A stretch of 64,000 nucleotides of DNA from Bosea sp. 685 (GCF_031884435.1 NZ_CP134779.1:124001-188000), one strand, 5' to 3'. Positions 35,163 to 44,959 are shown, counted from the stretch's first letter. The notes: a model not told the origin generated them from the letters alone. Numbers and translations are program-made.

Positions 35163-36107
35163 CTACTTGCCGAGCTTGGCGAGCTCGGCTTCAAGCTCGG
35201 GCATGATCGTGAAGAGATCGCCAACGAGGCCGTAATCGGCGATCTGGAAGATCGGCGCCTCCTCGTCCTTGTTGATGGCGACGATGACCTTGGAGTCCTT
35301 CATGCCGGCGAGATGCTGGATCGCGCCGGAGATGCCGACCGCGACATAGAGGTCGGGAGCGACGACCTTGCCGGTCTGGCCGACCTGCCAGTCATTGGGG
35401 GCGTAGCCGGCATCGACCGCGGCGCGCGAGGCGCCCATGGCCGCGCCCAGCCTATCGGCGACGGGCTCGATCACCTTGGTGAAGTTCTCCGCCGAGGCGA
35501 GCGCGCGTCCGCCGGAGACGATGATCTTGGCCGAGGCGAGCTCGGGCCGATCGGATTTGGCGACCTCCTCGCCCTTGAACGTGGAGACGCCGGGATCGCT
35601 CACGGCGGAGATGGCCTCGACGCTGGCCGAGCCGCCTTCGCCTGTCGCCTGGAAGGAGGCGGTGCGGATCGTCATCAGCTTCTTGGCCTCGGAGGACTGC
35701 ACGGTCTGGATGGCGTTGCCGGCATAGACCGGGCGCTCGAACGTGTCGGGCGAGACGATCTTCATCACATCCGAGATCTGCATCACGTCGAGCAAGGCGG
35801 CGACGCGGGGCAGCACGTTCTTGCCGCCGGTCGTCGAGGCCGCGACGACGGCGTCATAGCCCTCGGCGAGCTTGGCGACGAGCGCGGCGAGCGGCTCGGC
35901 AAGGCCGTGGCCGTAGATCGTGGCATCGACCAGGAGCACCTTCTCGACGCCGTCGAGCTTGGCTGCCGCATCGGCCGCGCCCTTGGCGCCTTCACCGGCG
36001 ACGAGGATATGGACGGGGGCGCCCAGCGCCTTGGCAGCGGTCAGCGCCTTGGCGGTGGCGTCCTTGATGGTGGCGTTGTCGTGTTCTGCAATCAGCAGCG
36101 TGGCCAT
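35163..36107 (-). CDS. etfA: Electron transfer flavoprotein subunit alpha
   Basis: The protein has 314 residues. The C-terminal FAD-binding domain is unmistakable: [58 protein letters not shown], then [21 protein letters not shown]. Together with EtfB it carries electrons from acyl-CoA dehydrogenases to ETF-quinone oxidoreductase. The ATG at 36107 overlaps the etfB stop (TGATG), so the subunits are made in a coupled way. Confidence 0.96.
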   Translation of the reverse strand: MATLLIAEHDNATIKDATAKALTAAKALGAPVHILVAGEGAKGAADAAAKLDGVEKVLLVDATIYGHGLAEPLAALVAKLAEGYDAVVAASTTGGKNVLPRVAALLDVMQISDVMKIVSPDTFERPVYAGNAIQTVQSSEAKKLMTIRTASFQATGEGGSASVEAISAVSDPGVSTFKGEEVAKSDRPELASAKIIVSGGRALASAENFTKVIEPVADRLGAAMGASRAAVDAGYAPNDWQVGQTGKVVAPDLYVAVGISGAIQHLAGMKDSKVIVAINKDEEAPIFQIADYGLVGDLFTIMPELEAELAKLGK

Positions 36108-36856
36108 CACAGCACTCCCGCTTCGTTCTTGAGCTTGGATACGAGTTCGGCGACGGAGCCGACCTTGACGCCGGCGGAACGGCCGGCCGGTTCACGCGTG
36201 TTCAGCACCTTGAGACGGGGTGCGACATCGACGCCGAGCGCCTCGGCCGAGGTTTCGTCGAGCGGCTTCTTCTTGGCCTTCATGATGTTGGGCAGCGAGG
36301 CGTAGCGCGGCTCGTTCAGGCGAAGGTCGGTGGTGACGATCGCCGGCAGCTTGAGCGAAACCGTTTGCAGGCCGCCATCGACCTCGCGGGTGACGTCCAC
36401 CGTCTCCGCTTCGAGCGCGACCTTCGAGGCGAAGGTGCCCTGCGGCCAGCCCAGCAGGGCCGCCAGCATCTGGCCGGTCTGGTTGCAATCATCGTCGATC
36501 GCCTGCTTGCCGAGGATGACGAGCTGCGGGCTCTCCTGCTCGACCAGCTTCTTCAGCAATTTGGCCACCGCCAGCGGCTCGACCACGCCGTCGACCTTGA
36601 CCAGGATGCCGCGATCGGCGCCCATCGCCAGACCGGTGCGGATCGTCTCGGCGGCTTGCGCCGGGCCGATCGAGACCACGACGACCTCGGTCGCCTTGCC
36701 GGCTTCGCGCAGCCGCAACGCCTCTTCGACCGCGATCTCGTCGAAGGGATTCATCGACATTTTCACATTGGCAAGCTCGACGCCCGAGCCGTCCGCCTTC
36801 ACGCGGATCTTCACGTTGTAGTCAACCACCCGCTTGACGGGCACAAGGATCTTCAT
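36107..36856 (-). CDS. etfB: Electron transfer flavoprotein subunit beta
   Basis: The protein has 249 residues. It opens [19 protein letters not shown]; the AMP-binding region includes [24 protein letters not shown], and the recognition-loop signature [27 protein letters not shown] follows. All fit the standard EtfB of heterodimeric ETF. It heads the etfB-etfA pair. GGTGA before the ATG is a modest ribosome site. Confidence 0.96.
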   Translation of the reverse strand: MKILVPVKRVVDYNVKIRVKADGSGVELANVKMSMNPFDEIAVEEALRLREAGKATEVVVVSIGPAQAAETIRTGLAMGADRGILVKVDGVVEPLAVAKLLKKLVEQESPQLVILGKQAIDDDCNQTGQMLAALLGWPQGTFASKVALEAETVDVTREVDGGLQTVSLKLPAIVTTDLRLNEPRYASLPNIMKAKKKPLDETSAEALGVDVAPRLKVLNTREPAGRSAGVKVGSVAELVSKLKNEAGVL

Positions 36857-37035
36857 CGTCAAATCACCGTTCGGGAGAGGTCAGTTGCGGGGCCGCGCCG
36901 CGTCAATCGGCGGGAAGGCGGCATCGCGGCTCTCAGCTGGAATGCGGAGGGACCGTAACGACGCCCGTTTGCGCTTGTCAACGTTGCCAAAGTCTTGTCC
37001 GCCATGGCAGCAGGCGAGGTATGCGGGAGCTGCCT

Positions 37036-37731
37036 TCACTTGGCTACCGGGCGGCCGAACAGCGTCATGCCGCGATGGATGAAGATCGGCGTCAACGCCG
37101 CACCCGCGCCGAGCCCGCCGAGATGGGCCCACCAGCCGACATGGCCTTGCGGATCGAGAATGGCCGAGACGATCTGAAACAGGATCCAGCCACTGAGCGC
37201 ATAGAACGCCGTGATGTGCAGCGGGATCCAGTTGAAGGCCAGGCCCCAGATCCGGACGCGCGGATAAAGCATCAGATAGGAGGCGATCACGCCCGAGATC
37301 GCACCGGATGCGCCGATCAGCGGCTGGTCCGAGGCGGGGTTCATCAGGGCGTGAGTCAGCGAGCCGGCGAGCCCGCAGATGAAGAAGAACAGCAGGAAGC
37401 GCAGATGTCCCATTGCATCCTCGACATTGTCGCCGAAGACCCAGAGGAACAGCATGTTGCCGCCGAGATGGGCGAAGCTCGCATGCAGCAGGATGTTGCT
37501 GAACAAAGTAAACCAGATCGGCGCCTGCAGCAGATCAGCGGGCAGTTGCGCCGTGCCGAACAACACGGAGGGGATCAGCCCGAAGCCGGCTGCGACTGCG
37601 ATCTGGCCGGGCTCGCTTTCATGCAGCCACATTAGCAGGAAGAGGCCGATGCAGGTCGAGACCAGGCCATAGGTGACATAGGGCGCGCGCATGAAGCGCA
37701 GCGGGACGCCATCATGCAACGGCACGAACAT
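37036..37731 (-). CDS. Rhomboid family intramembrane serine protease
   Basis: The protein has 231 residues and six or seven helices. The catalytic dyad is visible: Ser142 in GASGAISG and His203 in WWAHLGGLGAGA; HLGGN at 88-92 is the oxyanion-side motif. A WR-like loop is present (RVRIWGLAF). Rhomboids cut transmembrane segments of membrane proteins; the substrate is unknown. It sits between cobalamin adenosyltransferase and etfB on the same strand. Confidence 0.94.
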   Translation of the reverse strand: MFVPLHDGVPLRFMRAPYVTYGLVSTCIGLFLLMWLHESEPGQIAVAAGFGLIPSVLFGTAQLPADLLQAPIWFTLFSNILLHASFAHLGGNMLFLWVFGDNVEDAMGHLRFLLFFFICGLAGSLTHALMNPASDQPLIGASGAISGVIASYLMLYPRVRIWGLAFNWIPLHITAFYALSGWILFQIVSAILDPQGHVGWWAHLGGLGAGAALTPIFIHRGMTLFGRPVAK

Positions 37732-37802
37732 GGATGTGTCCTGTCAAATGCTGCCGCGGGAACCTTGCGAAGAACCGGCTGCCAATTTTTCGCATCGTGC
37801 CT

Positions 37803-38384
37803 CTAACGATTCTGGCCCGGCACCCAGAGCACGTCGCCCCGCGCCTTGGCATTGAGGAAACGGGAGGCGACGAAGAGGAAATCGGAGAGGCGGTTGATGT
37901 ATTTCAGGGCGGGTCCGGCTACGGCTTCGCCTTCGGTCTGGGCGAGTTCGACCATCAACCGCTCGGCGCGGCGGCTCACCGTGCGCGCGAGGTGGAGATG
38001 AGTGGCGGCTGGCGTGCCGCCAGGCAGGACGAAGGAGCGCAATGGCTCCAGGGTGGCATTGAGTTGGTCGATCTCGGCCTCGACCCGATCGACCTGGATC
38101 TGTGCAATGCGCAGCGGCTCGAAGGCCAGTTTGGCGCCGGTGTCGGGCGTCGACAGGTCGGCTCCGAGATCGAACAGGTCGTTGCTGATGCGGCCGAGCA
38201 TGGCGTCGAGATCGGTGTCCTCGGTTGCCGCATGCAGCCGGGCGATGCCGATGCAGGCATTGGTCTCGTCCACCGTGCCATAGGCTGCGACCCGCAAGTC
38301 GAATTTCAGCCGGCGCGGCCCGGTGGTGAGCCCCGTCGTGCCGTCGTCGCCGGTGCGGGTGTAGATGCGGTTGAGCTTGACCAT
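37803..38384 (-). CDS. PduO-type cob(I)yrinic acid a,c-diamide adenosyltransferase
   Basis: The protein has 193 residues, forming the five-helix PduO fold. The ATP-binding N-terminus is YTRTGDDGTTGLTTGPR; further signatures are AAYGTVDETNACIG, LPGGTPAATHLHLARTVSRRAERL and INRLSDFLFVASR. It transfers the 5'-deoxyadenosyl group of ATP to cobalamin. Its stop TAG at 37803 lies in a degenerate copy of a family A repeat. A neighbourhood with etfAB and hbd is common in related bacteria. Confidence 0.95.
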   Translation of the reverse strand: MVKLNRIYTRTGDDGTTGLTTGPRRLKFDLRVAAYGTVDETNACIGIARLHAATEDTDLDAMLGRISNDLFDLGADLSTPDTGAKLAFEPLRIAQIQVDRVEAEIDQLNATLEPLRSFVLPGGTPAATHLHLARTVSRRAERLMVELAQTEGEAVAGPALKYINRLSDFLFVASRFLNAKARGDVLWVPGQNR

Positions 38385-38469
38385 CGACGCGTTATAGCGC
38401 GGCGCCGACCGAGCGAAAGGGCTCGCATGCGGCACTCGCGCCGGTCGCTTCAAAAAGCTGAGAGCATTC

Positions 38470-39060
38470 TCAGAAGCTATAGCCGAGCTTGGCGCCGAAA
38501 TTGGCCGGGCCGCGCGGCTTGTCGCGGTCGGAGCAGCCGGCCGTGCTGAAATGCTCCAGCGTCGCGACCAAGCTCCAGCGGTCGTTGAGCCGCAGGCCGA
38601 GCGCGGCGGCCTCGCGCGAGCCGCTGTTGCAGCCGACATTCAGGCGGTTCTCGGGAACGACCGCACCGGTCTTGCCGTCATTGAGGGCGGCGCCCAGGCT
38701 GGCCTCGACGAAGACCGCCTTGGTCAGGTCGACGGTCCAGGTCGCACCGGCATAGGCATAGCGCGTGCCGTTGAAATTGACGCTCGAGCCGAGATGGAAG
38801 CGCGGTACGAAGGCTGCGGAGAAGCGGTCGTTCAAGGTCGCGACGCGCGGCGTGACCACCTCGCCGCTGAAGTTGAGCAGGCCGCTTTCGCGTCCGCCCG
38901 GATTGGCGGCGGCGGCGCCGATGCGCGCCTCCCATGAGAGCGAGGGTGTCTCGGTCGCCGGAGCGTAGCTGGAAGTGCCGGCCGGGAGAGGCTGCGACTG
39001 CGCCCAGGCGGGCGCGGCGGCCATCATTCCGGCGAGGACCAGCAATGCAACGCGAACCAT
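38470..39060 (-). CDS. Lipid A 3-O-deacylase (PagL) family outer membrane protein
   Basis: The protein has 196 residues with a signal peptide (VALLVLAGMMAAAPAWA, then Gln). Alternating beta-strand segments follow, and the C-terminal LGYSF ends in an aromatic residue as outer-membrane barrels do. The motif LEHFSTAG near residue 168 matches the catalytic His-x-Ser of PagL, and NDRWSLVATLEH precedes it. PagL removes the 3-O acyl chain of lipid A, changing immune recognition and permeability. The full catalytic acid could not be assigned. Confidence 0.8.
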   Translation of the reverse strand: MVRVALLVLAGMMAAAPAWAQSQPLPAGTSSYAPATETPSLSWEARIGAAAANPGGRESGLLNFSGEVVTPRVATLNDRFSAAFVPRFHLGSSVNFNGTRYAYAGATWTVDLTKAVFVEASLGAALNDGKTGAVVPENRLNVGCNSGSREAAALGLRLNDRWSLVATLEHFSTAGCSDRDKPRGPANFGAKLGYSF

Positions 39061-39242
39061 GGGGGACTTTTCTTGTTGTCGGCGGAATGGCGTTAGTGAA
39101 GCGCAGAGACTCGTGTCGGGAATATGGCGGGATTGCGGCAATAGCCGTGTTGGAACGATGCAGGCTGAAGTAAAGTTATTCAAAATCAAGTACTTAGAAA
39201 AATGCAAACGAAGCGGGGATAGCTTCGATCGGGACGGCTGTA

Positions 39243-39431
39243 TCAGCCGCTGCGCCACCACATGATGCCGAGGATGACGAGGATCGCGATGAACTGCAGG
39301 ACCACCCTGAGCCGCATCAGGTTCTGCGACGTGCTGGGGCTGCCGCCGCGCAGCATGTTGGCCAGCCCGAGCAACAGGACGATCGCAACAGCGCCGACCG
39401 CGACGGGAACGAGAGAGGCGGATAGGTTCAT
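39243..39431 (-). CDS. Twin transmembrane (HIG1-like) small protein
   Basis: The protein has 62 residues with two helices: VPVAVGAVAIVLLLGLANML and LRVVLQFIAILVILGIMWW, joined by a polar loop GGSPSTSQNLMRLR. That loop and the R-x-x-LQ start of the second helix are typical of the hypoxia-induced HIG_1_N/twin-TM family. In mitochondria such proteins associate with respiratory complexes; the bacterial role is unclear. It is upstream of the PagL and adenosyltransferase genes. Confidence 0.88.
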   Translation of the reverse strand: MNLSASLVPVAVGAVAIVLLLGLANMLRGGSPSTSQNLMRLRVVLQFIAILVILGIMWWRSG

Positions 39432-39473
39432 GGCCCATGATCTAGTGTGCGGCAGGCCGCTTGGCCAGCCGCC

Positions 39474-39565
39474 TCAGAGCCGGAATCTGAATCCGGCTCT
39501 CATCTATGAGTTAGAGCAGGATCGATGCGAAAAACCGGTTCCCACTTTCTCGCATCCTGCTCTAG
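39474..39565. repeat. Interspersed palindromic repeat, family A, copy 5
   Basis: CAGAGCCGGAATCTGAATCC... to the hairpin GAGCAGGATCGATGCGAAAAACC/CTCGCATCCTGCTCTAG. Its terminal CTAG supplies the stop codon of the ABC permease gene at 39562. Confidence 0.85.
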
Positions 39566-40434
39566 CGATAGCGCCGCTGCACGATGAGATGGGCTGCGAC
39601 CGTCAGCACGATCGTGGCGGTCATCAGGATGAAGGAGATCGCGCCGCCGAAGGGCCAGTTGTTCTGCTGCGCGAACTGGCCATAGACCAGCGGGCCCATC
39701 ATCTGGAATTTCGGCCCGCCGAGCAGCACCGGCGTGGCATAGGCGTTCATCGCCAGGATGAAGGTCAGGATCGTGCCGGCCAGGATGCCGGGCAGGGCGA
39801 GCGGCCAGAGCACGCGGCGAAACATCGCTGCGGGGCCGGCGCCGAGGCTGAAGGCGGCTTCCTCGACATTGCGGGGAATGCCCTCGATCACGCTCTGCAG
39901 CGTCAGCACCATGAAGGGCAGGTTGACCGCGACGATACCGATCAGCACGGCGTTTTCGGTGTACATGATTTCAAGGGGATGGTTGATCAGACCCAGCCCC
40001 ATCAGCGAGGCGTTGAGTGCGCCCTTGCTGCCGAAGGCGGTCATCCAGCCGGCCGCGCGCACTGCATTGCCGACGAAGAGCGGTAGCACGACGAGCATGA
40101 TCAGCAGGTTCTTGAAGCGGCTTTCCATGCGCGCCAGCACATAGGCCAGCGGGAAGCCCATGATCAGGCAGGCGACCGTGCAGATCACCGCGACGCGCAC
40201 CGTGCGCAGCAGCACGTTGAGGTAATAGCTGTCGGTGAAGAACTTGATGTAGTTCTCGATCGTCAGCCCATCGACCATGAACTGGCCGGGGATGAACTGG
40301 TTCAGCGAATAGCGGAACAGGATTGCGATCGGGCCCAGAAGCCCGATCGCAACGAAGATGGTCGCCGGCACGACAAGCGCGCCGGCAAGGCCGGTGCGGG
40401 CGCCAGCGACAGCCTCTGGAGCAGCAGTGCTCAC
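39562..40434 (-). CDS. ABC transporter permease (PotB/PotH type)
   Basis: The protein has 290 residues with a GTG start at 40434 that overlaps the stop of the binding-protein gene (GTGA). Six helices begin at LVVPATIFVAIGLLGPIAILF. The EAA loop is RNVEEAAFSLGAGPAAMFRRVLWPLALPG. This is the membrane subunit of a polyamine/opine-type importer and pairs with the permease at 42575. Its stop lies in a repeat. Confidence 0.93.
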   Translation of the reverse strand: MSTAAPEAVAGARTGLAGALVVPATIFVAIGLLGPIAILFRYSLNQFIPGQFMVDGLTIENYIKFFTDSYYLNVLLRTVRVAVICTVACLIMGFPLAYVLARMESRFKNLLIMLVVLPLFVGNAVRAAGWMTAFGSKGALNASLMGLGLINHPLEIMYTENAVLIGIVAVNLPFMVLTLQSVIEGIPRNVEEAAFSLGAGPAAMFRRVLWPLALPGILAGTILTFILAMNAYATPVLLGGPKFQMMGPLVYGQFAQQNNWPFGGAISFILMTATIVLTVAAHLIVQRRYR

Positions 40435-41480
40435 GCCTTGAAGACCTTGTCCCACCACTCCTTCATGGCGGAGTCGTTCTTGGCGAGGAAGGCGTAGTCG
40501 AGATCCTTGAGGCGCTTCTCTTCGTCCGGGGTGAAGCCGATGCGCTTTTGCAGATCGGGCGCGACATTGAGGCCGGTGACGGTGCCGTTATAGCCCATGT
40601 CGACGGCGAAGGCCTCCTGGGGCGCCTTCTCCAGCATCGCGTTCATATAGGCGTAGGCGTTGTCCTTGTTGGGCGCGTTCTTGGCGATGACGAAGCCCGA
40701 GACATAGGCCGGGATGCCCTCGACGGGCGAGACCGCCTCGCAGGGGATGCCGGCGTTCTGCCACTGCACGACGCGCGCCTTCCAGATCGCGCTGATGCCG
40801 ATCTCTTCGTTCTTCATCGCGGCGGCGAAGGCCTCGTTGGTCGGGTAGACGCGTCCGCCCGCCTTCTTCACCGCCATCAGGACCTCCTTGGCCTTGTCGA
40901 GGTCGTTCATGTCCTTGCCGCCGGTCGCGGCCATCGAGGCTGCGATGAAGATCGACTGGTACTGGATGTCGATGAAGCCGATCTTGTCGCCCCATTTCGG
41001 ATCGAGCCAATCCTTGAAGCCGGTCGGCGCGGGCGTGATCAGCTTGGGATTGTAGATGACGACGTTGCCCGAATAGATGTGCCCGATGCCATAGGGGTAC
41101 TTCATCGTCGGCAGCAGGTTCTTGGCGTTGGGAATCTTGGAGTAGTCGAGCTGCTCCACGACGCCCGCCTCGTTCATCTCGAACATATTGGCGGCCGAGA
41201 GACCCTGCACATCGACGGTGCCGCGCGGCAGGCGCTTCTCGGCGGTCATCTTGGCGCGGCGCGGAGCGTCGCCCGCCTGGTCCTGCACGATCTCGATGCC
41301 CTTGGGCTTCAGGATCGGCTCGTCGATGTTCTTGGTCAGGAGGCGGGCATAGTCGCCGCCCCAGGTGCCGATCACGACCTTGCCGCCGGCTTGCGCAAAG
41401 GCATGGTGGCTCATGGCCGGGGCCAGCACTGCGGCGCCGGCCAGGCCTTTGATAACGGTGCGCCTATCGATCTTGGTCAT
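40431..41480 (-). CDS. Polyamine-type (PotD/family 1) ABC substrate-binding protein
   Basis: The protein has 349 residues. A Tat-like signal (DRRTVIKGLAGAAVLAPAMS) ends near AFA-QA. The mature opening GGKVVIGTWGGDYARLL and the segment YPYGIGHIYSGNVVIYNPKLI belong to the spermidine/putrescine-binding family. The ligand is not proven: aspartates that hold polyamines cannot be aligned by eye, and relatives take other amines or amino-acid-like compounds. It is placed between the ATPase and one permease. Confidence 0.93.
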   Translation of the reverse strand: MTKIDRRTVIKGLAGAAVLAPAMSHHAFAQAGGKVVIGTWGGDYARLLTKNIDEPILKPKGIEIVQDQAGDAPRRAKMTAEKRLPRGTVDVQGLSAANMFEMNEAGVVEQLDYSKIPNAKNLLPTMKYPYGIGHIYSGNVVIYNPKLITPAPTGFKDWLDPKWGDKIGFIDIQYQSIFIAASMAATGGKDMNDLDKAKEVLMAVKKAGGRVYPTNEAFAAAMKNEEIGISAIWKARVVQWQNAGIPCEAVSPVEGIPAYVSGFVIAKNAPNKDNAYAYMNAMLEKAPQEAFAVDMGYNGTVTGLNVAPDLQKRIGFTPDEEKRLKDLDYAFLAKNDSAMKEWWDKVFKA

Positions 41481-41510
41481 GGTTGAAATCCCCTGTTTTC
41501 GCCTGTTCGA

Positions 41511-42569
41511 TCAGGCTTCGCGCGGATAGACCAGCCCGGCGTCCTGCGCCCAGCCGATCGTGATGGTCTCGCCCGGCTTCGGCTCGGCTACGCCGGCCCG
41601 GTTCGGGATCTGCAGCAGCATGCGGTCATGCTGGGACAGGCTGACATGGATGTCGAGCAGCGCGCCGAGATAGGAGGCGTGCTCGACCTTGGCCTCGTAA
41701 TGATTGGGGCAACCCTGGGCTTCGCCGCCGACGGCGATCCGCTCGGGCCGCAAGGCGAGCGTGGCGGATCCCATGCCGGTCGCGGCGGCGCAGGCGATGT
41801 CGAGCCCGCCCTTGGTGCGGAAGCGGCCATTACCGGCGATCTCGCCGTCGAGGAAGGCGCTGCGACCAATGAAACCCGCAACGAAGCGATCCGCGGGCTT
41901 CTCGTAGAGCTCGCGCTGGGTGCCGATCTGGCGGACCTGGCCCTTTTCCATGACGACCAGCCGGTCGGCCATGGTCAGCGCCTCTTCCTGGTCATGCGTG
42001 ACCATGATGGTGGTGAGGCCGAGCTTGCGCTGCAGATCGCGGATTTCGACGCGGACCTCCTGCCGGAGCTTGGCATCGAGATTGGAGAGCGGCTCGTCGA
42101 GCAGGAGTACGTCGGGCTCCATGGCGAGGGCGCGCGCCAGGGCGACGCGCTGCTGCTGACCGCCCGAAAGCTGGCGCGGATAGCGCCCATCGAAGCCGGT
42201 GAGCTGGACGAGCCGCAGCGCCTCTGCGACGCGCGTGCCGCGCTCGGCCTGCGCGACCTTGCGCATCTCCAGCCCGAAGGCGACGTTCTCCGCCACCGTC
42301 ATATGGGGAAAGAGAGCGTAGCTCTGGAAAACCAGGCCGCAATTGCGCTTCCAGGGCGGCAGCGACGTGACCTCGCGCTCGCCGATGGTGAGCTTGCCGG
42401 AGCTCGGCGGCACGAAGCCCGCGACCATGCGCAAGGTCGTGGTCTTGCCGCAGCCGGAGGGGCCGAGCAGGACGAGGAATTCGCCGTCGGCGATGTCGAT
42501 GGTGACATCGTCGACGACGGTCAGGTCGCCATAGGATTTGCGGAGATGCTCGATCGAAAGCCGTGCCAT
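41511..42569 (-). CDS. ABC transporter ATP-binding protein (PotA type)
   Basis: The protein has 352 residues. Walker A GPSGCGKTT, Q-loop VFQSYALFPHMTV, signature LSGGQQQRVALARA, Walker [13 protein letters not shown] and VTHDQEEALTMAD are intact; a TOBE domain forms the C-terminal third. It powers the polyamine-type importer. It starts five bases after the upstream permease stop, so the four genes form one operon (43393 to 39562). Confidence 0.95.
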   Translation of the reverse strand: MARLSIEHLRKSYGDLTVVDDVTIDIADGEFLVLLGPSGCGKTTTLRMVAGFVPPSSGKLTIGEREVTSLPPWKRNCGLVFQSYALFPHMTVAENVAFGLEMRKVAQAERGTRVAEALRLVQLTGFDGRYPRQLSGGQQQRVALARALAMEPDVLLLDEPLSNLDAKLRQEVRVEIRDLQRKLGLTTIMVTHDQEEALTMADRLVVMEKGQVRQIGTQRELYEKPADRFVAGFIGRSAFLDGEIAGNGRFRTKGGLDIACAAATGMGSATLALRPERIAVGGEAQGCPNHYEAKVEHASYLGALLDIHVSLSQHDRMLLQIPNRAGVAEPKPGETITIGWAQDAGLVYPREA

Positions 42570-42574
42570 ATGTT

Positions 42575-43393
42575 TCAAACCACCCGGCTCAGCTTGACGT
42601 AACGATCCGTGACGACCATCGCCACGGCGATCAGGACGATCTGGATCAGCGAGGCCGCGGCCACGGTCGGATCGATCTTCCATTCCAAATATTGCAGGAT
42701 CGCGATCGGCAGCGTGGTGCGCCCCGGTCCGACGAGAAACAGGCTCATTTCAAGATTGCCGAAAGACGTGACGAAGCCGAACAGCCCGGCCGCGACGATG
42801 CCGGGCCTGATGCTGGGCAAGGTGACCCGCCAGAAGGTGGTGAGCGGGCCGGCGCCGAGATTCTGCGCGGCCTCCTCGATGGTGCGGTCGAAGCCGGCGA
42901 GGCTCGCCGTGACGAGCCGGACGACCCAGGGAATGACCACGAGCGTATGGGCGGCGATCAGGCCGCCGAGCGAGCCCAGCACCGGCAGGCCGGTGGCGAT
43001 CTCGGTCTCGATCTGGAAGACATAAAGCGCAGTGCCGAGCACGATGCCGGGCATCACCAGCGGCAGCAGCAGGAGCGTGTTGACGGCGGGGCCAAGCGTG
43101 ATGCGGTGGCGCACCAGCGCCAGGCTCGCGGGCACGCCCAGCGCCAGCCCGATCAATGTCGCCAGCACCCCGACCTGGAGGCTGAGGATGAAGCCGTCGA
43201 TGAAAGGCTTGTTACTGGCCGCGGCGGAGAACCATTTCAGCGAATAGCCCTCGGGCGGGAAGGAGGGGATCTCCTGCCGGAAGAAGGCGAGCCAGGTGAC
43301 GAAGATCAGCGGCAGCAGGATGAAGCCGAGCGAGAGGCAGGCGGCTCCGTTGAGCGCGACACGGCCAAAGCTCGGGCGAGCGGCGGCGCTCAA
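42575..43393 (-). CDS. ABC transporter permease (PotC/PotI type)
   Basis: The protein has 272 residues with a TTG start at 43393; GGAG lies seven bases before it. Six helices start at LNGAACLSLGFILLPLIFVTWLAFF; the EAA loop is RTIEEAAQNLGAGPLTTFWRVTLPSIRPG. It is first in the operon, followed by ATPase, binding protein and the second permease. Confidence 0.93.
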   Translation of the reverse strand: MSAAARPSFGRVALNGAACLSLGFILLPLIFVTWLAFFRQEIPSFPPEGYSLKWFSAAASNKPFIDGFILSLQVGVLATLIGLALGVPASLALVRHRITLGPAVNTLLLLPLVMPGIVLGTALYVFQIETEIATGLPVLGSLGGLIAAHTLVVIPWVVRLVTASLAGFDRTIEEAAQNLGAGPLTTFWRVTLPSIRPGIVAAGLFGFVTSFGNLEMSLFLVGPGRTTLPIAILQYLEWKIDPTVAAASLIQIVLIAVAMVVTDRYVKLSRVV

Positions 43394-43726
43394 GCCGGCG
43401 CTCCGAGGCGCGGCCGAGCCGCGACGAGGGCGTGCTGCACGCAGCCTGTCGCAAGCTGTCTCTCTTGCATGCGTGCCTGGCCTGCCACCACCACCTTATC
43501 CCGCCTCCCGATCCAACCCGGCCGCAAGCTGCGGTTCCACTTACAAACAGTCAAGATTGTCTTTCTCTATCCGTCGCATCGCTTGTCCCTATTCGTCGTG
43601 GGTGCGACACCGCGCCTCCTGGAGCCGTTTCCAATCCATCTGGATCGTTCAACAGCTCCAGCTCCTTGTTTTAACGCGTTTTCTTCACGCGAACCGGTGT
43701 CCACTTCGTTCGAAAACGCTCCAGCC
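43394..43726. other. 333-bp intergenic region containing a family B repeat
   Basis: Between the amidohydrolase and ABC operon, both on the minus strand. The half near 43394-43560 should hold the operon promoter; no clear -35/-10 pair or gene is visible. The rest is the repeat at 43619-43724. Confidence 0.6.
43619..43724. repeat. Interspersed palindromic repeat, family B, copy 2
   Basis: CTGGAGCCGTTTCCAATCC through TTGTTTTAACGCGTTTTCTTC to GAAAACGCTCCAG, matching the copy at 16115. The outer CTAGAG/CTCTAG has changed to CTGGAG/CTCCAG on both ends, a compensated pair of changes. Confidence 0.8.
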
Positions 43727-44959
43727 TCAATGCAGCGTGTTCTTGTGGAAGGCGCCGCCCTTCATGATCATCGCCAGGTGCTTGCCCTGTTCCTGGAAGA
43801 GTCCAAGGTTCTTCAGCGGGTCGCCATCGACGAGGATCATGTCGGCGTAGGCTCCAGCACGGAGCGTGCCAAGCTTGCCCTCCATGCGCAGAAGCTGCGC
43901 GCCGATCGTCGTTGCCGAGCGAATGATCTCGATGGGGGAGAGCACCTCGCTGCGCAGCAGGAACTCTCTGGACTGCTCGACCTGGAGCTGGCCGAGCAGG
44001 TCGCTGCCATAGGCAACAGGCACGCCGGCGCGCTTGCAGATCTCGAGCGAGCGCAGGCCGCCATCGATGACGAGATCGTTCTTGGCGAGCATGTCGCTGC
44101 TCATGCCGAATTCGGCGGCGCGTTCCTTCATCGCGTAATAGGCGACGAGGTTTGCGGTCAGGAACATGCCATTCTCGGCCATCAGCTTGGCCGAGGCGTC
44201 GTCGATCAGATTGCCGTGCTCGATGGCGCGGACGCCGCATTGGGCTGCCCGCGTGATCGCCTCGGGCGTATAGGCATGGGCGCAGACATAGCGGCCGAAG
44301 GCCTTGGCTTCCTCGACCGCCGTCTTCACCTCATCGACGCTGAACTGCATGGAATCGAGCGGATCATAGGGGGAGGCGACGCCGCCCGACATCATGATCT
44401 TGATGTGGTCGGCGCCGAGCCGCATCTGCTCGCGCACCGACTTCTTCACCGAGGAGACGCCGTCCGAGACGTTCATGGTGTAGGCCATGGCGTTGCAGCA
44501 ATGGCAGCGCGCGCCGAAATCGGTGCGCCGGCGCGGGTCGCTATGGCCGCCGGTCGGGCCGATCGCCGCGCCGGCGATGAACAGGCGCGGAGCCGCGACA
44601 TCGCCCTTGTCGACAGCTTCCTTGATGCCCCAATCGGCGCCGCCGGTGTCGCGCACCGTGGTGAAGCCGCGGTCGATCATGCCTTTCATCAGTCGGACGG
44701 CGCGTGCCGTCATCAGCGTCAGCGGCATGCTCTCCATGGCGCGGATATAGACTTCAGAGAGGAAGACATGGACATGGCTGTCGATCAGCCCCGGCATCAG
44801 TGTGCGGCCGCCGCAATCGATCACATCGGCATTCGCGGCCTTGATCGGCTTGTCCGAGAGCTCGCGGATCGTCTCGCCATCGACCAGGAGTTCGTAGCCC
44901 CGGCGCAGTTCGCCATGATCGGGTTCGAGCAGGGCGAAATTCTTGAAGTGCAGCGCCAT
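43727..44959 (-). CDS. Metal-dependent amidohydrolase family protein
   Basis: The protein has 410 residues. The metal-site motif GLIDSHVHVF puts histidines at 62 and 64; a probable bridging residue and His pair follow in YVCAHAYTPEAI and AIEHGNLID; the closing ASDLLG-like Asp is in AYGSDLLGQ. This is the imidazolonepropionase/prolidase-type branch of cyclic amidohydrolases. It opens a ring or cleaves an amide in the cytosol. It lies upstream of the polyamine-type importer, and one could deliver the other's substrate. Confidence 0.92.
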   Translation of the reverse strand: MALHFKNFALLEPDHGELRRGYELLVDGETIRELSDKPIKAANADVIDCGGRTLMPGLIDSHVHVFLSEVYIRAMESMPLTLMTARAVRLMKGMIDRGFTTVRDTGGADWGIKEAVDKGDVAAPRLFIAGAAIGPTGGHSDPRRRTDFGARCHCCNAMAYTMNVSDGVSSVKKSVREQMRLGADHIKIMMSGGVASPYDPLDSMQFSVDEVKTAVEEAKAFGRYVCAHAYTPEAITRAAQCGVRAIEHGNLIDDASAKLMAENGMFLTANLVAYYAMKERAAEFGMSSDMLAKNDLVIDGGLRSLEICKRAGVPVAYGSDLLGQLQVEQSREFLLRSEVLSPIEIIRSATTIGAQLLRMEGKLGTLRAGAYADMILVDGDPLKNLGLFQEQGKHLAMIMKGGAFHKNTLH

